From contig JANQJA010000002.1 in assembly GCA_028281885.1 (NCBI GenBank), positions 1 through 64,000 on the forward strand: 64,000 bases of DNA. The letters run 5' to 3'. Of this stretch, positions 1 through 8,178 are shown piece by piece (positions within the stretch are counted from its first letter, which is position 1; each line of letters opens with the position of its first letter). The notes beneath the pieces are model-generated. The model made no database searches and was not told the origin of the DNA. It saw only the letters and a program-made list of their open reading frames with translations. The position numbers and the translations under genes were made by a program. The stretch comes from Pseudomonadales bacterium (GTDB lineage: Bacteria > Pseudomonadota > Gammaproteobacteria > Pseudomonadales > Azotimanducaceae).

Positions 1-2511
1 CAGATTGGCGATGGCAGTCGGATCCCACATATGGGTGTCGCCATTCCGACGCCAATGGAAGTCGCCGGGATTGGGCAGTACCGGGATCAGGTTCTGGGAG
101 CGGGTAGGGTAGCCCAGTTCATGGCGCTGGTGCATTTCGTCGTAGAGCACATCGAAGTTGACGCCCTGGACCCGGCTTGCGGTGCCGACGAAACAGCGAT
201 CAATAATTTCCGACGACAGGCCGACCGCCTCGAAGATCTGCGCACCCTTGTAGGATTGCAGCGTCGAGATGCCCATCTTGGCCATCACCTTGAGCATGCC
301 CTTGGCAACGCCCTTCTTGTAGGCATCGACGATTGACTGATCGGTCGGGTATTCGTCGTTTGACAGCAGCCCGTCGATCTTTGCCTGCCAGAGTGATTCG
401 AAAGCCAGGTAGGGATTGATGGCATCCGCGCCGTAACCGGTCAGCAGACAGTGGTGATGTACTTCCCTCGCTTCGCCGGACTCCAGTACCAGGCCGATTT
501 TGGTTCGGGCGCGAGTCCTGACGAGGTGATGGTGAACCGCGCCACAGGCAATCAGCGAGCTGATCGGCATTCTGGTATCGGAAATCGCGCGGTCGGACAG
601 GATCAGCAGTTGATAGCCTGCCTCGATGGCGATGCTGGCTTCGTTGCAGATTCTATCCAGCGCCTGCTCCAGTCCCTTGTCACCATCGGCCTTGGGGAAG
701 GTGATATCGATGGTTGCGGCACGCCAGCCGCGGTAGTTCATGTGTTTGAGGCTGGCCAATTCTTCGTTGGACAGAATCGGATGGGGCACCTTGAGGCGAT
801 GGGCGTGGGCCTCCGTGGTTTCCAGCAAATTGCCTTCCGGGCCGATAAAGCACTCCAGCGACATCACCACTTCCTCACGAATAGAGTCAATCGCAGGGTT
901 GGTGATCTGGGCAAAGAGCTGCTTGAAATAGTCGTAGATCATTCGCGACTTTTCGGACAGGCACGCCAGGGCTGCATCGTTGCCCATGGACCCGAGCGGG
1001 TCTCGTGCTTCTGTCACCATCGGCAGCAGCATGAACTGCATGGTTTCGACGGTGTAACCGAACGCCTGCATCCTTGGGATGAGCGTTTCGGGACTAAAAC
1101 CGTGGTCGTCTTCCAGCCTGGGAATTTCACCCAGTTCGATTTTCTGATCGCTCAGCCATTTGCCGTAGGGCCGCTGCTTGGCGAACTCACTTTTGAGTTC
1201 TTCGTCCGGTATCAGCCGTCCCTCTTCGAAATCGATCAGGAACATCTTGCCGGGTTGCAGTCTTCCCTTGATGGCGACATTGGCGGGATCGACCGGTAGT
1301 ACGCCTACTTCGGAAGCCATGATGACTTTGTCATCGTGGGTCACGTAGTAACGACTCGGTCGAAGGCCGTTACGGTCCAGAACGGCACCAATATAGTGGC
1401 CGTCAGTAAACGCGATGGAAGCCGGACCGTCCCAGGGTTCCATTAGTGCCGAGTTGTACTCGTAGAAGTCCCGCTTTTCCTCGGACATGTTCTTGTCGGA
1501 CTGCCACGCCTCGGGGATCATCATCATGACCGCCTCTTGCAGCGTTCGGCCTGACATCAGCAGGAATTCCAACACATTATCGAAGGTGCCGGAGTCTGAA
1601 AAATCAGGTTCCACGATGGGGAACAGTTTGGGCAGGTCTTCGCCGAACAGCTCGGATTCGACGACACCCTGACGGGCTGTCATCCAGTTTTTGTTGCCCC
1701 GGAGCGTGTTGATCTCACCATTGTGGCTCATGAACCGGTTTGGCTGTGCCCGGTCCCAGGATGGGAAGGTGTTGGTGCTGAATCGCGAATGGACCATCGC
1801 CAGGTGTGTTTCGAAAGCGGTGTCAGTGAGGTCGCCATAGAATGGGAACAACTGGCCCGGCGTCAGCATGCCTTTATAGACAATGACCTTGGTGGACAGG
1901 CTGCACACATATAAAAGGTGAGCCTGTTTGATGGCGATCTCGCGACGGAGTCTTTCCGTGAGGCGTCGTCGAATGACATAAAGCTTGCGTTCGAAGGCTT
2001 CGCCTTCGATATCGTCACTGGCGCCGATAAAGAGCTGTTCGATGACGGGCTGTGCTGCTGCTGCCGCCGGGCCGACATCTGCGCCCGTGGGGTCGACGGG
2101 TACCGTTCGCCAGGTCAGGAAAGCCTGGCCTTCCTCGGCAATGATCTGCTCGATGTTGTCCCTGCACAGTTGGCGTTCCGTATCGTCCTGGGGCAGAAAG
2201 ACATTGCCAACGGCATATCGGCCCGGTCCAGGCAGATCGACGGCAAGCTCGCTGGCGAGCTTGCGAAAGAAATCGTGAGGGAGCGCAGTCAGTATACCGG
2301 CGCCGTCGCCGGTGTTCTTCTCAAATCCGCAGCCACCCCGGTGATCCATGCGGGAGTTGATGTGGTAGGCATCCAGCATGATCTGGTGGCTGGGCTTACC
2401 CTTGATATGGGCGACGAAACCAACACCACAGGAGTCTTTCTCCAGGGCAGGGTCATACAGTCCGGTCTTGGCGGGGAATCCCACCGGTAGCTTGTTGTTG
2501 TGGTTGCTCAT
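1..2511 (-). CDS. gltB: Glutamate synthase (NADPH) large subunit, N-terminal 837 codons; cut by window edge
   Basis: This subunit takes the amide nitrogen of glutamine and transfers it to 2-oxoglutarate, the second half of the GS/GOGAT ammonia assimilation cycle. The reading frame runs unbroken from the ATG at 2511 to base 1, giving 837 of the roughly 1500 residues usual for the family. Cys28 (in EKDSCGVGF) would become the N-terminal nucleophile of the Ntn-type glutaminase domain after removal of a short propeptide. Glutaminase-domain landmarks are present (HSRFSTNTFPSW; SHNGEINTLRGN; DRNGLRPSRYYV), followed by the central domain and the start of the FMN synthase domain (HHHLVRTRARTKIGLV). 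The Shine-Dalgarno is weak (TAGGTAAAG immediately before ATG). The small subunit gltD would be expected beyond base 1. Confidence 0.96.
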   Translation of the reverse strand, partial: MSNHNNKLPVGFPAKTGLYDPALEKDSCGVGFVAHIKGKPSHQIMLDAYHINSRMDHRGGCGFEKNTGDGAGILTALPHDFFRKLASELAVDLPGPGRYAVGNVFLPQDDTERQLCRDNIEQIIAEEGQAFLTWRTVPVDPTGADVGPAAAAAQPVIEQLFIGASDDIEGEAFERKLYVIRRRLTERLRREIAIKQAHLLYVCSLSTKVIVYKGMLTPGQLFPFYGDLTDTAFETHLAMVHSRFSTNTFPSWDRAQPNRFMSHNGEINTLRGNKNWMTARQGVVESELFGEDLPKLFPIVEPDFSDSGTFDNVLEFLLMSGRTLQEAVMMMIPEAWQSDKNMSEEKRDFYEYNSALMEPWDGPASIAFTDGHYIGAVLDRNGLRPSRYYVTHDDKVIMASEVGVLPVDPANVAIKGRLQPGKMFLIDFEEGRLIPDEELKSEFAKQRPYGKWLSDQKIELGEIPRLEDDHGFSPETLIPRMQAFGYTVETMQFMLLPMVTEARDPLGSMGNDAALACLSEKSRMIYDYFKQLFAQITNPAIDSIREEVVMSLECFIGPEGNLLETTEAHAHRLKVPHPILSNEELASLKHMNYRGWRAATIDITFPKADGDKGLEQALDRICNEASIAIEAGYQLLILSDRAISDTRMPISSLIACGAVHHHLVRTRARTKIGLVLESGEAREVHHHCLLTGYGADAINPYLAFESLWQAKIDGLLSNDEYPTDQSIVDAYKKGVAKGMLKVMAKMGISTLQSYKGAQIFEAVGLSSEIIDRCFVGTASRVQGVNFDVLYDEMHQRHELGYPTRSQNLIPVLPNPGDFHWRRNGDTHMWDPTAIANL

Positions 2512-2850
2512 CTTTACCTACTCCCAGCCCTTCGCTCTGCGGCGATTTGGACGATGGTACTCCGCACATTGTCGGTCCGGATGCACTTCGGTTGACGACC
2601 AATGGATGTGGGTCGCGCCAATCCCTGCCGCCGGCGTGCCGGTAGCACTATTCCCATACACTCTTGTGGAGCACGCCTGATCGAAAGCAGACTCGATAGA
2701 GCCGTTTCTGAGGCGGGCCGCACACAATAGCACCCGGGTCTAGAAAGTCAAGACTATAGGCACGGTTCGCGCCGATTCTTTGGTTTTTAACTATTTGTTT
2801 TATAAGGCCTTTTGCACAATGGAGATATGCTGGAGTTTTGGAATCCGGGT
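2512..2850. other. Intergenic region: gltB leader and promoter, 339 bases
   Basis: This is the only gap over 300 bases. It holds the gltB promoter and a long untranslated leader. Inside the leader a minus-strand ORF of 47 codons (2657-2514, beginning MGIVLPARRR) stops two bases before the gltB ATG; it has a poor ribosome site and a biased basic composition, so it may be chance. I see no convincing terminator for the upstream AAA ATPase gene and no tRNA or known riboswitch. Confidence 0.5.
2724..2751 (-). promoter_or_regulatory. Sigma-70 promoter for gltB
   Basis: On the minus strand TTGACT (2751-2746) is followed, after a 16-base spacer, by TATTGT (2729-2724). Matches to consensus are 5/6 and 4/6. 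Transcription would start near 2717, giving an unusually long leader of about 205 bases before gltB. An A/T-rich block at about 2778-2818 lies 60-100 bases upstream of that start, a typical place for an UP element or a global regulator such as Lrp or IHF; no specific operator is recognised. Confidence 0.5.
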
Positions 2851-3642
2851 TTACAGATGCCTCAGATAGCGTTCAGGATCAGCCAAAAATGCGCGGGTCA
2901 GGACCACATGATCAGTCTCATCCCAGGCGATCTCTTCGATATGCTGATCGAAACTGAGAATGCGGGCACCTGGTAGTGCCATCAGTATTGGCGAGTGGGT
3001 CGCGATGATGAACTGGCAGTTCTCGCTGGCGAGTTCGTTTAGCAGGGAAATCAACGATAGCTGGTGTATCGGGGACAGCGGTGTTTCCGGTTCATCCAGC
3101 AGGTAAAAACCGTTCGGGAGCAGTCTTTCGGTCAGCATGTGCAGAAACCACTCGCCGTGGGAGCGTTCCGCAGGATCGGTGCCGTAGCGCGATTCAAGTG
3201 ACTGGCGCTGGCCGCGCACAGCGCCCATGGCCAGGTCTCGGCCGTATCCGTTCAGGTTGTCGGCAAAATGTTGCTCGATATCGGCTAGCTCGTCGATCTC
3301 GGATATCAGTCGGCGGGTAAAACCCAGCGCGTCCTCGGCGCGAAAGAAGAGCCGACGCTTCGGCGCCTTTGACCGGGACAGGGTGAGTTCGTCGGCCAGT
3401 TTCCTGGCAGCCTCAAGCATGGGGTCGATGCGACTGTCCCGTGCACCCAATGCCGGGCAGTTCATGGCAACGGCGATCGCCGCCAGCAGTGTCGACTTGC
3501 CACTACCATTGTCGCCGACGAAGAAGGTCACTGGCGTATTGAATGCCAGAGATTCCAGCGCCTCGATCACCGGAATGGTGAAGGGAAATGTGCCAGGCAG
3601 TGTGGCTGGATGAGTGAATCGAATGTTATTGAGGTAAGCCAT
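2851..3642 (-). CDS. AAA-family ATPase (COG3910-like predicted ATPase)
   Basis: A soluble P-loop ATPase of 263 residues, ABC/SMC-like in layout. The Walker A motif is GDNGSGKST near residue 42, the Walker B region is FYLLDEPETPLSP, and a downstream switch reads FIIATHSP. This combination (DEPE plus ATHSP) is typical of the small stand-alone AAA_21 / COG3910 predicted ATPases, whose role is not established. An ATG at 3750 is in frame but would overlap the divergent mdh leader. The ATG at 3642 is preferred because GGGAG lies six bases before it. The gene is divergent from mdh and shares a 110-base promoter region with it. Confidence 0.85.
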   Translation of the reverse strand: MAYLNNIRFTHPATLPGTFPFTIPVIEALESLAFNTPVTFFVGDNGSGKSTLLAAIAVAMNCPALGARDSRIDPMLEAARKLADELTLSRSKAPKRRLFFRAEDALGFTRRLISEIDELADIEQHFADNLNGYGRDLAMGAVRGQRQSLESRYGTDPAERSHGEWFLHMLTERLLPNGFYLLDEPETPLSPIHQLSLISLLNELASENCQFIIATHSPILMALPGARILSFDQHIEEIAWDETDHVVLTRAFLADPERYLRHL

Positions 3643-3702
3643 CTGCATCTCCCGGACCGAGCATAGCGGATTGCGGGAGCAGACAACATTTGCGGCACAG
3701 GC

Positions 3703-3711
3703 TGCTATAAT
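3703..3711 (+). promoter_or_regulatory. Extended -10 promoter for mdh
   Basis: TGCTATAAT contains a perfect TATAAT (3706-3711) preceded by TG one base upstream, the extended -10 element. No good -35 is visible at 17 bases. Transcription would begin near 3718, leaving a 35-base leader with AAGGA before the ATG. Confidence 0.55.
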
Positions 3712-3752
3712 CGCCGCCCTCGAAGATTGGTGACAAGACACAAGGATCATTC

Positions 3753-4733
3753 ATGAAAGACCCGGTACGTGTGGCAGTGACGGGGGCCGCTGGCCAGATC
3801 AGCTATTCCCTGTTGTTTCGAATTGCCTCTGGCCAGATGCTGGGGCCTGACCAGCCCGTTATCCTGCAGTTGCTTGAAATCCCGCCCGCCATGGAGGCGC
3901 TTGGCGGTGTTGTCATGGAACTGGATGACTGTGCGTTTCCGCTGGTCAACGACATCATTGCCACCGATCAGCCTGATGTCGCCTTTAAGGATGTGAACTA
4001 TGCCTTGCTGGTTGGCTCGCGACCGCGTGGGCCCGGCATGGAGCGCAAGGACCTGCTGGAAGCCAATGCGGCAATATTTTCCGTTCAGGGCAAGTCGCTG
4101 AACGATCACGCGGCGAGGGACGTCAAGGTACTGGTGGTTGGCAACCCGGCCAACACCAACTGTCTGATTGCACAGCGTAACGCGCCGGACCTTGATCCGC
4201 GCCAGTTCACCGCCATGACCCGGCTTGACCATAACCGCGCGGTCACGCAACTGGCGCAGAAGACCGGGAAACATGTCACGGACGTTGCGGGTCTGGCGAT
4301 CTGGGGAAATCACTCGGCGACCCAGTATCCCGACATTCATCATGCGACGGTCGCGGACAAGCCTGCCATGGATCTGGTGGATCTCAGTTGGGTCGACGGC
4401 GAATTTATTCCCACGGTACAACAGCGTGGTGCGGCAATTATCAAGGCGCGGGGGCTTTCCAGTGCGGCATCCGCTGCCAATGCAGCCATTGAGCACATGC
4501 ACGACTGGGCACTGGGCAGCGATGGCGAGACCGTCAGCATGGCGGTGTACTCCGACGGCAGCTATGGCATTGAGGAAGGACTCATCTACTCATTCCCCTG
4601 CAAATGCCGTGGCGGTGACTGGGAGATTATCCAGGGACTGGCGGTCAGCGAATTCAGTCAGGGCAAGATGTCTGATACGGAAGCTGAACTCAAAGAAGAG
4701 CGCGACGCAGTCAAGGAACTGCTGCCTTCCTGA
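3753..4733 (+). CDS. mdh: Malate dehydrogenase (NAD)
   Basis: Oxidises malate to oxaloacetate with NAD in the TCA cycle, in the cytosol. The 326-residue length is normal. The Rossmann nucleotide loop is TGAAGQIS (residues 10-17), the substrate-binding arginine loop is [23 protein letters not shown] carries the catalytic Asp, and [11 protein letters not shown] carries the catalytic His. These mark the cytosolic-type MDH subfamily with an N-terminal GAAGQI, not the LDH-like Mdh. The Shine-Dalgarno AAGGA precedes the ATG at good spacing. It is a single-gene unit with its own promoter and a stem-loop after the stop. Confidence 0.97.
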   Translation: MKDPVRVAVTGAAGQISYSLLFRIASGQMLGPDQPVILQLLEIPPAMEALGGVVMELDDCAFPLVNDIIATDQPDVAFKDVNYALLVGSRPRGPGMERKDLLEANAAIFSVQGKSLNDHAARDVKVLVVGNPANTNCLIAQRNAPDLDPRQFTAMTRLDHNRAVTQLAQKTGKHVTDVAGLAIWGNHSATQYPDIHHATVADKPAMDLVDLSWVDGEFIPTVQQRGAAIIKARGLSSAASAANAAIEHMHDWALGSDGETVSMAVYSDGSYGIEEGLIYSFPCKCRGGDWEIIQGLAVSEFSQGKMSDTEAELKEERDAVKELLPS

Positions 4734-4742
4734 TACCCTTTT

Positions 4743-4789
4743 GACATCGAAGCGGGCGAATCATGACGATTCGCTCGTCGGTCGATGTC
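4743..4789. terminator. Nested stem-loop between convergent mdh and cupin gene
   Basis: An outer 8-bp stem (GACATCGA at 4743-4750 with TCGATGTC at 4782-4789) encloses an inner perfect 7-bp stem (GCGAATC at 4756-4762 with GATTCGC at 4768-4774, loop ATGAC). It lies ten bases after the mdh stop and before the end of the convergent gene. The following tract is only CTTTC, so it is a weak intrinsic terminator or an mRNA 3'-end stabiliser; it could serve both strands. Confidence 0.5.
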
Positions 4790-4820
4790 CTTTCAAGGAC
4801 TCCTTAAGACTCATTAGGCG

Positions 4821-6128
4821 TTACTTTGGTCTTGCGATCAGCAGACAGCTATCCTGACTGCCGCTGACAGTGATCCCGTTGATGCAGGCAGGTATCAGGA
4901 CTGCGGCTTCTGCGACGAGTCTGGTTCCATTGATGCTGATATCACCGTAGATGGTGATGGCGAGCAGGTAGTCTTCTGAGTCTGGTTCGTAGCGGCCGGC
5001 CTGGCTGAAGGTCACGCGATGGACTTCAAATTCATCGAAGTCTGCAGCGACTTCAACCAGATATCCCTCGCCCCGGGCCGCTGTTTGCAACGACCGATCG
5101 AGTCTTGCGTCCCAGTTAACCTTTTCGATGGCAGAGTCAGTATCCCAGTGATCCTGGGTCAGGACCTTCTGCGCGAAAGAGAGAATATAACGCTCATAGT
5201 GAGGCGTCTGGAATTCGATGACACGCACACCGTGTTGCAGCGAATGGGGCGTCAGCGGAGGCACACGGACCACATCGCCAGGTACAAGTGGTTCCAGATG
5301 GGTGAACGCATTCATCTCGTTGCGGTATCGGGATTCCTCCGCGATCAGTGCCGAATCGATCTGCTCTAACCAGGTGTCCAGCTTTTCTGGTCGAACCACG
5401 GTAGCTGCATCGATTCCGTCTCTGGCCTTGAGTTCATCAAGCTGATGATCGATCTGGCGCCGCAGGTTCCGGTAACGCGTGACCGTGGTGGTGTACTCAC
5501 GTTTAAACTCTGCCAGCGATCCGGCTGCGCTAATCCGCGCCGGATCGAATCCGAACCTGATGGCGCCCTTGCCGTCCGGCCATGCGCGTTGGTCGACCTC
5601 GGTGACGATGTAGACTTCGATCTTCTGATCGTGCATTTCGAAGTAAAGGTCGCCGTAGACATCGTCCGGGAGGGGATCGAGAATCTTCAACAGGATTGGC
5701 GCGTGAGCGTCGGTATCGCCGAGTAACATAGGCCCGGCCAGCGTCAATAGCCAGGGCAGGGGAATGTCGCCGCACCGGCACACTCCCCGAGCTTCGATGC
5801 CGGTGTACCAGATCTCGGCGCCCCACGGTTTGTCGATAGTGACAGTCTGCAACGGCAGGGGAGCATCGAGCCGGATCGGCGCGTACTCGAACGATCCTGT
5901 TGCAATTGACTCGCAGGCGGCGATGTTTGCGTCGAGCCGCTCACCATTGTCGTCAATGGCGATAAATAGCCCATCCTGTGAAAGTTCGCAGGCGGCGTGA
6001 AGTTCAATCGACGGCGTTCCTTGCAGATACCATGCGTCGTGGTCGTAGCAGAACCTGACCCGGTCCGAATCGGTCATCTGTAGCAGTGTGCTGGCTGGCG
6101 AGTCCAGCTTTCCCAACAGTCGTATCAT
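4821..6128 (-). CDS. Divergent phosphomannose-isomerase-like cupin protein
   Basis: A 435-residue soluble protein with the outline of type I mannose-6-phosphate isomerase: PWGAEIWYTG (about 119-128), a first metal-site segment FEMHDQKIEVYIV, and a second cupin half with VPPLTPHSLQHGVRVIEFQTP-type sequence (the PxxxxHxxxxGxxxxEIQ signature). Known PMIs have Gln-x-His at the first site; here it is Glu-Met-His and the loop to the next Glu is much shorter, so ordinary PMI activity is uncertain. A helical insert with many charged residues (about 215-290) separates the two halves. The gene stands alone, divergent from ada-alkA and convergent with mdh. Confidence 0.6.
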   Translation of the reverse strand: MIRLLGKLDSPASTLLQMTDSDRVRFCYDHDAWYLQGTPSIELHAACELSQDGLFIAIDDNGERLDANIAACESIATGSFEYAPIRLDAPLPLQTVTIDKPWGAEIWYTGIEARGVCRCGDIPLPWLLTLAGPMLLGDTDAHAPILLKILDPLPDDVYGDLYFEMHDQKIEVYIVTEVDQRAWPDGKGAIRFGFDPARISAAGSLAEFKREYTTTVTRYRNLRRQIDHQLDELKARDGIDAATVVRPEKLDTWLEQIDSALIAEESRYRNEMNAFTHLEPLVPGDVVRVPPLTPHSLQHGVRVIEFQTPHYERYILSFAQKVLTQDHWDTDSAIEKVNWDARLDRSLQTAARGEGYLVEVAADFDEFEVHRVTFSQAGRYEPDSEDYLLAITIYGDISINGTRLVAEAAVLIPACINGITVSGSQDSCLLIARPK

Positions 6129-6253
6129 GGCGCCGGTGGTTCGGGAAGGTGGCGCAATTGTACCGTCTTGTCTGTGTAGATATCAGGTCCGAATCTGGCT
6201 AGTTTCGTGGCGTCCTGGCGTTAAGATAGGTGCCGGTTGCTGAGGAATGGCAA

Positions 6254-7702
6254 ATGGACGGCACAGTATTTGAGCTGGCGAGACAGTCGCGTGACCCGCG
6301 GTTTGACGGGCGATTTTTTGTCGGCGTCATCACCACGGGTGTTTATTGTCGCCCGATTTGTCCGGTGCGGATTCCGAAGGCGCCCAATGTCAGGTTCTTC
6401 GAGAGCGCAGCGGCTGCTGCTGAAGCGGGTTTCAGACCCTGTCTGCGATGTCGACCGGAAGCGGCGCCGGGTACGCCTGCCTGGCAGGGCACATCCACCA
6501 CGGTAGCCCGTGGCCTGCGGCTTATTCAGCAGGGTGAACTGGATGAGGGCAGCGTCGAGTCGCTCAGTTTGCGACTGGGGGTGACTTCCCGACATTTGCG
6601 ACGACTGTTCCTGGAACATCTGGGTGCTGCGCCAACGGCTGTCGCACAAACCCGGCGGCTGCATTTCGCGAAACGCCTGATCGATGAGACGGCCATGCCA
6701 ATGAACGAGATTGCACTTGCCGCAGGATACGGGAGTGTGCGGCGTTTTAATGACCACTTTCGCGCAGTGTACGACAGGCCACCTTCATCGCTGCGCAAGT
6801 CTCGGCCCGGAACTTCAGACCTTGCCAGTCTGCAACTGAAGCTGCCTTTTCGACCGCCGTTTGATTTTGATGCCCTGATTGAGTTCCTTCGCGTCCGTGC
6901 GACGCCTGGCGTTGAAATGGTGGACGTCGAATCCGGGAGCTGGAGCAGGTCCGTCCGCCTTGGTGACGATTGTGGCTGGATACAGGTCACCAGGGGCGAT
7001 GACGAGCGTTGTATCGACTGCGAAATCAGGATGCCTTCCTCGAGGGGGCTTATGCTGGCGGTTGAACGAATTCGATGGGTGTTCGACCTGAACGCTGACC
7101 CCAGAGAGATTGACGGTGTGCTGGGCCGGGACCCTGATCTTGCACCTTTGATTAAAGCGAATCCGGGCGGGCGAATCCCGGGTGCCTGGGATCCGTTCGA
7201 AGTTGCCGTACGCGCCGTGGTAGGCCAGCAGGTGTCGGTCAAGGGCGCGACAACGATTATGGGTCGGCTTGCCGATGCCTATGGTGAGACGGTGGATGGC
7301 AGACTCCATTTTCCGGTGCCAGACTCATTGGCTGAACTTGATCCAGCCACGTTGCCGATGCCGCGTAGAAGGGCGGAGGCACTGAAGCAACTCGCCGGAC
7401 AGATTGCCGCTGGCGAACTGGACTTGCGGGCACAGGGTCCGGAATCTCTGGAACAGCAGCTTGTTCGGATTCCTGGTATTGGTCCGTGGACGGCCCAGTA
7501 CATTGCCATGCGGGCAATCGGTGACCCTGATGCGTTTCTTGCTGGCGACCTGGTGCTCAGAAGGGTCGCTGGTGAGTATCTTGGTATCGATAGTGAAAGG
7601 GCACTGGTGGCGCGCGCGGAACGCTGGCGGCCCTGGCGAGCCTACGCCGGGGTCCATCTCTGGGCCATCGCCGGCAAAATAAAGGAGACACGAACATCAT
7701 GA
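6254..7702 (+). CDS. Ada-AlkA fusion: methylphosphotriester sensor, AraC HTH and 3-methyladenine glycosylase
   Basis: A 482-residue DNA alkylation repair protein. Residues 1-75 form the Ada N-terminal zinc domain with Cys32, Cys36, Cys63 and Cys66 (YCRPICPVR; PCLRCRPE); Cys32 would accept methyl groups from phosphotriesters. Residues about 80-180 are an AraC-type double helix-turn-helix. Residues about 190-480 are AlkA, with the helix-hairpin-helix LVRIPGIGPWTAQYIAMR and the catalytic Asp in AFLAGDLVLRR. A GTG at 6230 is in frame, but GAGGAA stands six bases before the ATG at 6254, which is preferred. The stop overlaps the ogt start by 4 bases, so the two are co-translated. No clear Ada box was recognised upstream. 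Confidence 0.93.
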   Translation: MDGTVFELARQSRDPRFDGRFFVGVITTGVYCRPICPVRIPKAPNVRFFESAAAAAEAGFRPCLRCRPEAAPGTPAWQGTSTTVARGLRLIQQGELDEGSVESLSLRLGVTSRHLRRLFLEHLGAAPTAVAQTRRLHFAKRLIDETAMPMNEIALAAGYGSVRRFNDHFRAVYDRPPSSLRKSRPGTSDLASLQLKLPFRPPFDFDALIEFLRVRATPGVEMVDVESGSWSRSVRLGDDCGWIQVTRGDDERCIDCEIRMPSSRGLMLAVERIRWVFDLNADPREIDGVLGRDPDLAPLIKANPGGRIPGAWDPFEVAVRAVVGQQVSVKGATTIMGRLADAYGETVDGRLHFPVPDSLAELDPATLPMPRRRAEALKQLAGQIAAGELDLRAQGPESLEQQLVRIPGIGPWTAQYIAMRAIGDPDAFLAGDLVLRRVAGEYLGIDSERALVARAERWRPWRAYAGVHLWAIAGKIKETRTS

Positions 7703-8178
7703 AATATCGATTTATCTCCACGCCGGTAGGATCGCTGTTGTTGGCAGGCGATGATGACAGGCTGGCGTTGATTGGTTTCCCCCAGGGCAAGGGCCATGTG
7801 TCGCCTGGTGCGGATTGGGTCAGGGACGACAATGCGTTTGCCGAGGCGGCGCGACAGCTGGCAGAGTATTTTGCAGGCGCGCGTAAACACTTTGATCTTC
7901 AACTGGCGCCGCATGGCACGTCATTCCAACTGTCTGTACTGGCAGAACTGGAGAAGATCCCGTTTGGTGAAACCTGCAGCTATGCAGATATCGCGAATCG
8001 GCTTGGTAATCCCAGGGCAGTCCGTGCTGTTGGCGCAGCCAATGGTCGTAATCCATTGCCCATTGTCATTCCCTGCCACCGGGTCGTGGGTGCAGATGGC
8101 AGCCTGACCGGCTTTGGCGGTGGAATCGCGACCAAGCAATGGCTGCTCGATCATGAGCGCCAAGTTACGGCCGGGTGA
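7699..8178 (+). CDS. ogt: Methylated-DNA--protein-cysteine S-methyltransferase
   Basis: Suicide repair protein that takes methyl groups from O6-methylguanine and O4-methylthymine. The 159-residue length matches Ogt. The active-site loop IPCHRVVGADG and the DNA-binding helix region SYADIANRLGNPRAVRAVGAANGRNPLPI are intact. The ATG overlaps the ada-alkA stop (ATGA), making a two-gene alkylation-repair operon. The 3' end overlaps the convergent aroA gene by 14 bases. Confidence 0.95.
   Translation: MKYRFISTPVGSLLLAGDDDRLALIGFPQGKGHVSPGADWVRDDNAFAEAARQLAEYFAGARKHFDLQLAPHGTSFQLSVLAELEKIPFGETCSYADIANRLGNPRAVRAVGAANGRNPLPIVIPCHRVVGADGSLTGFGGGIATKQWLLDHERQVTAG

Noticed and set aside
451..2490. Plus-strand frames of up to 282 codons opposite gltB
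   Set aside because: gltB on the minus strand is unmistakable for 837 residues; the opposite frames have no recognisable domain.
3747..4502. A 251-codon minus-strand frame opposite mdh
   Set aside because: Antisense to a clear mdh; no motif.
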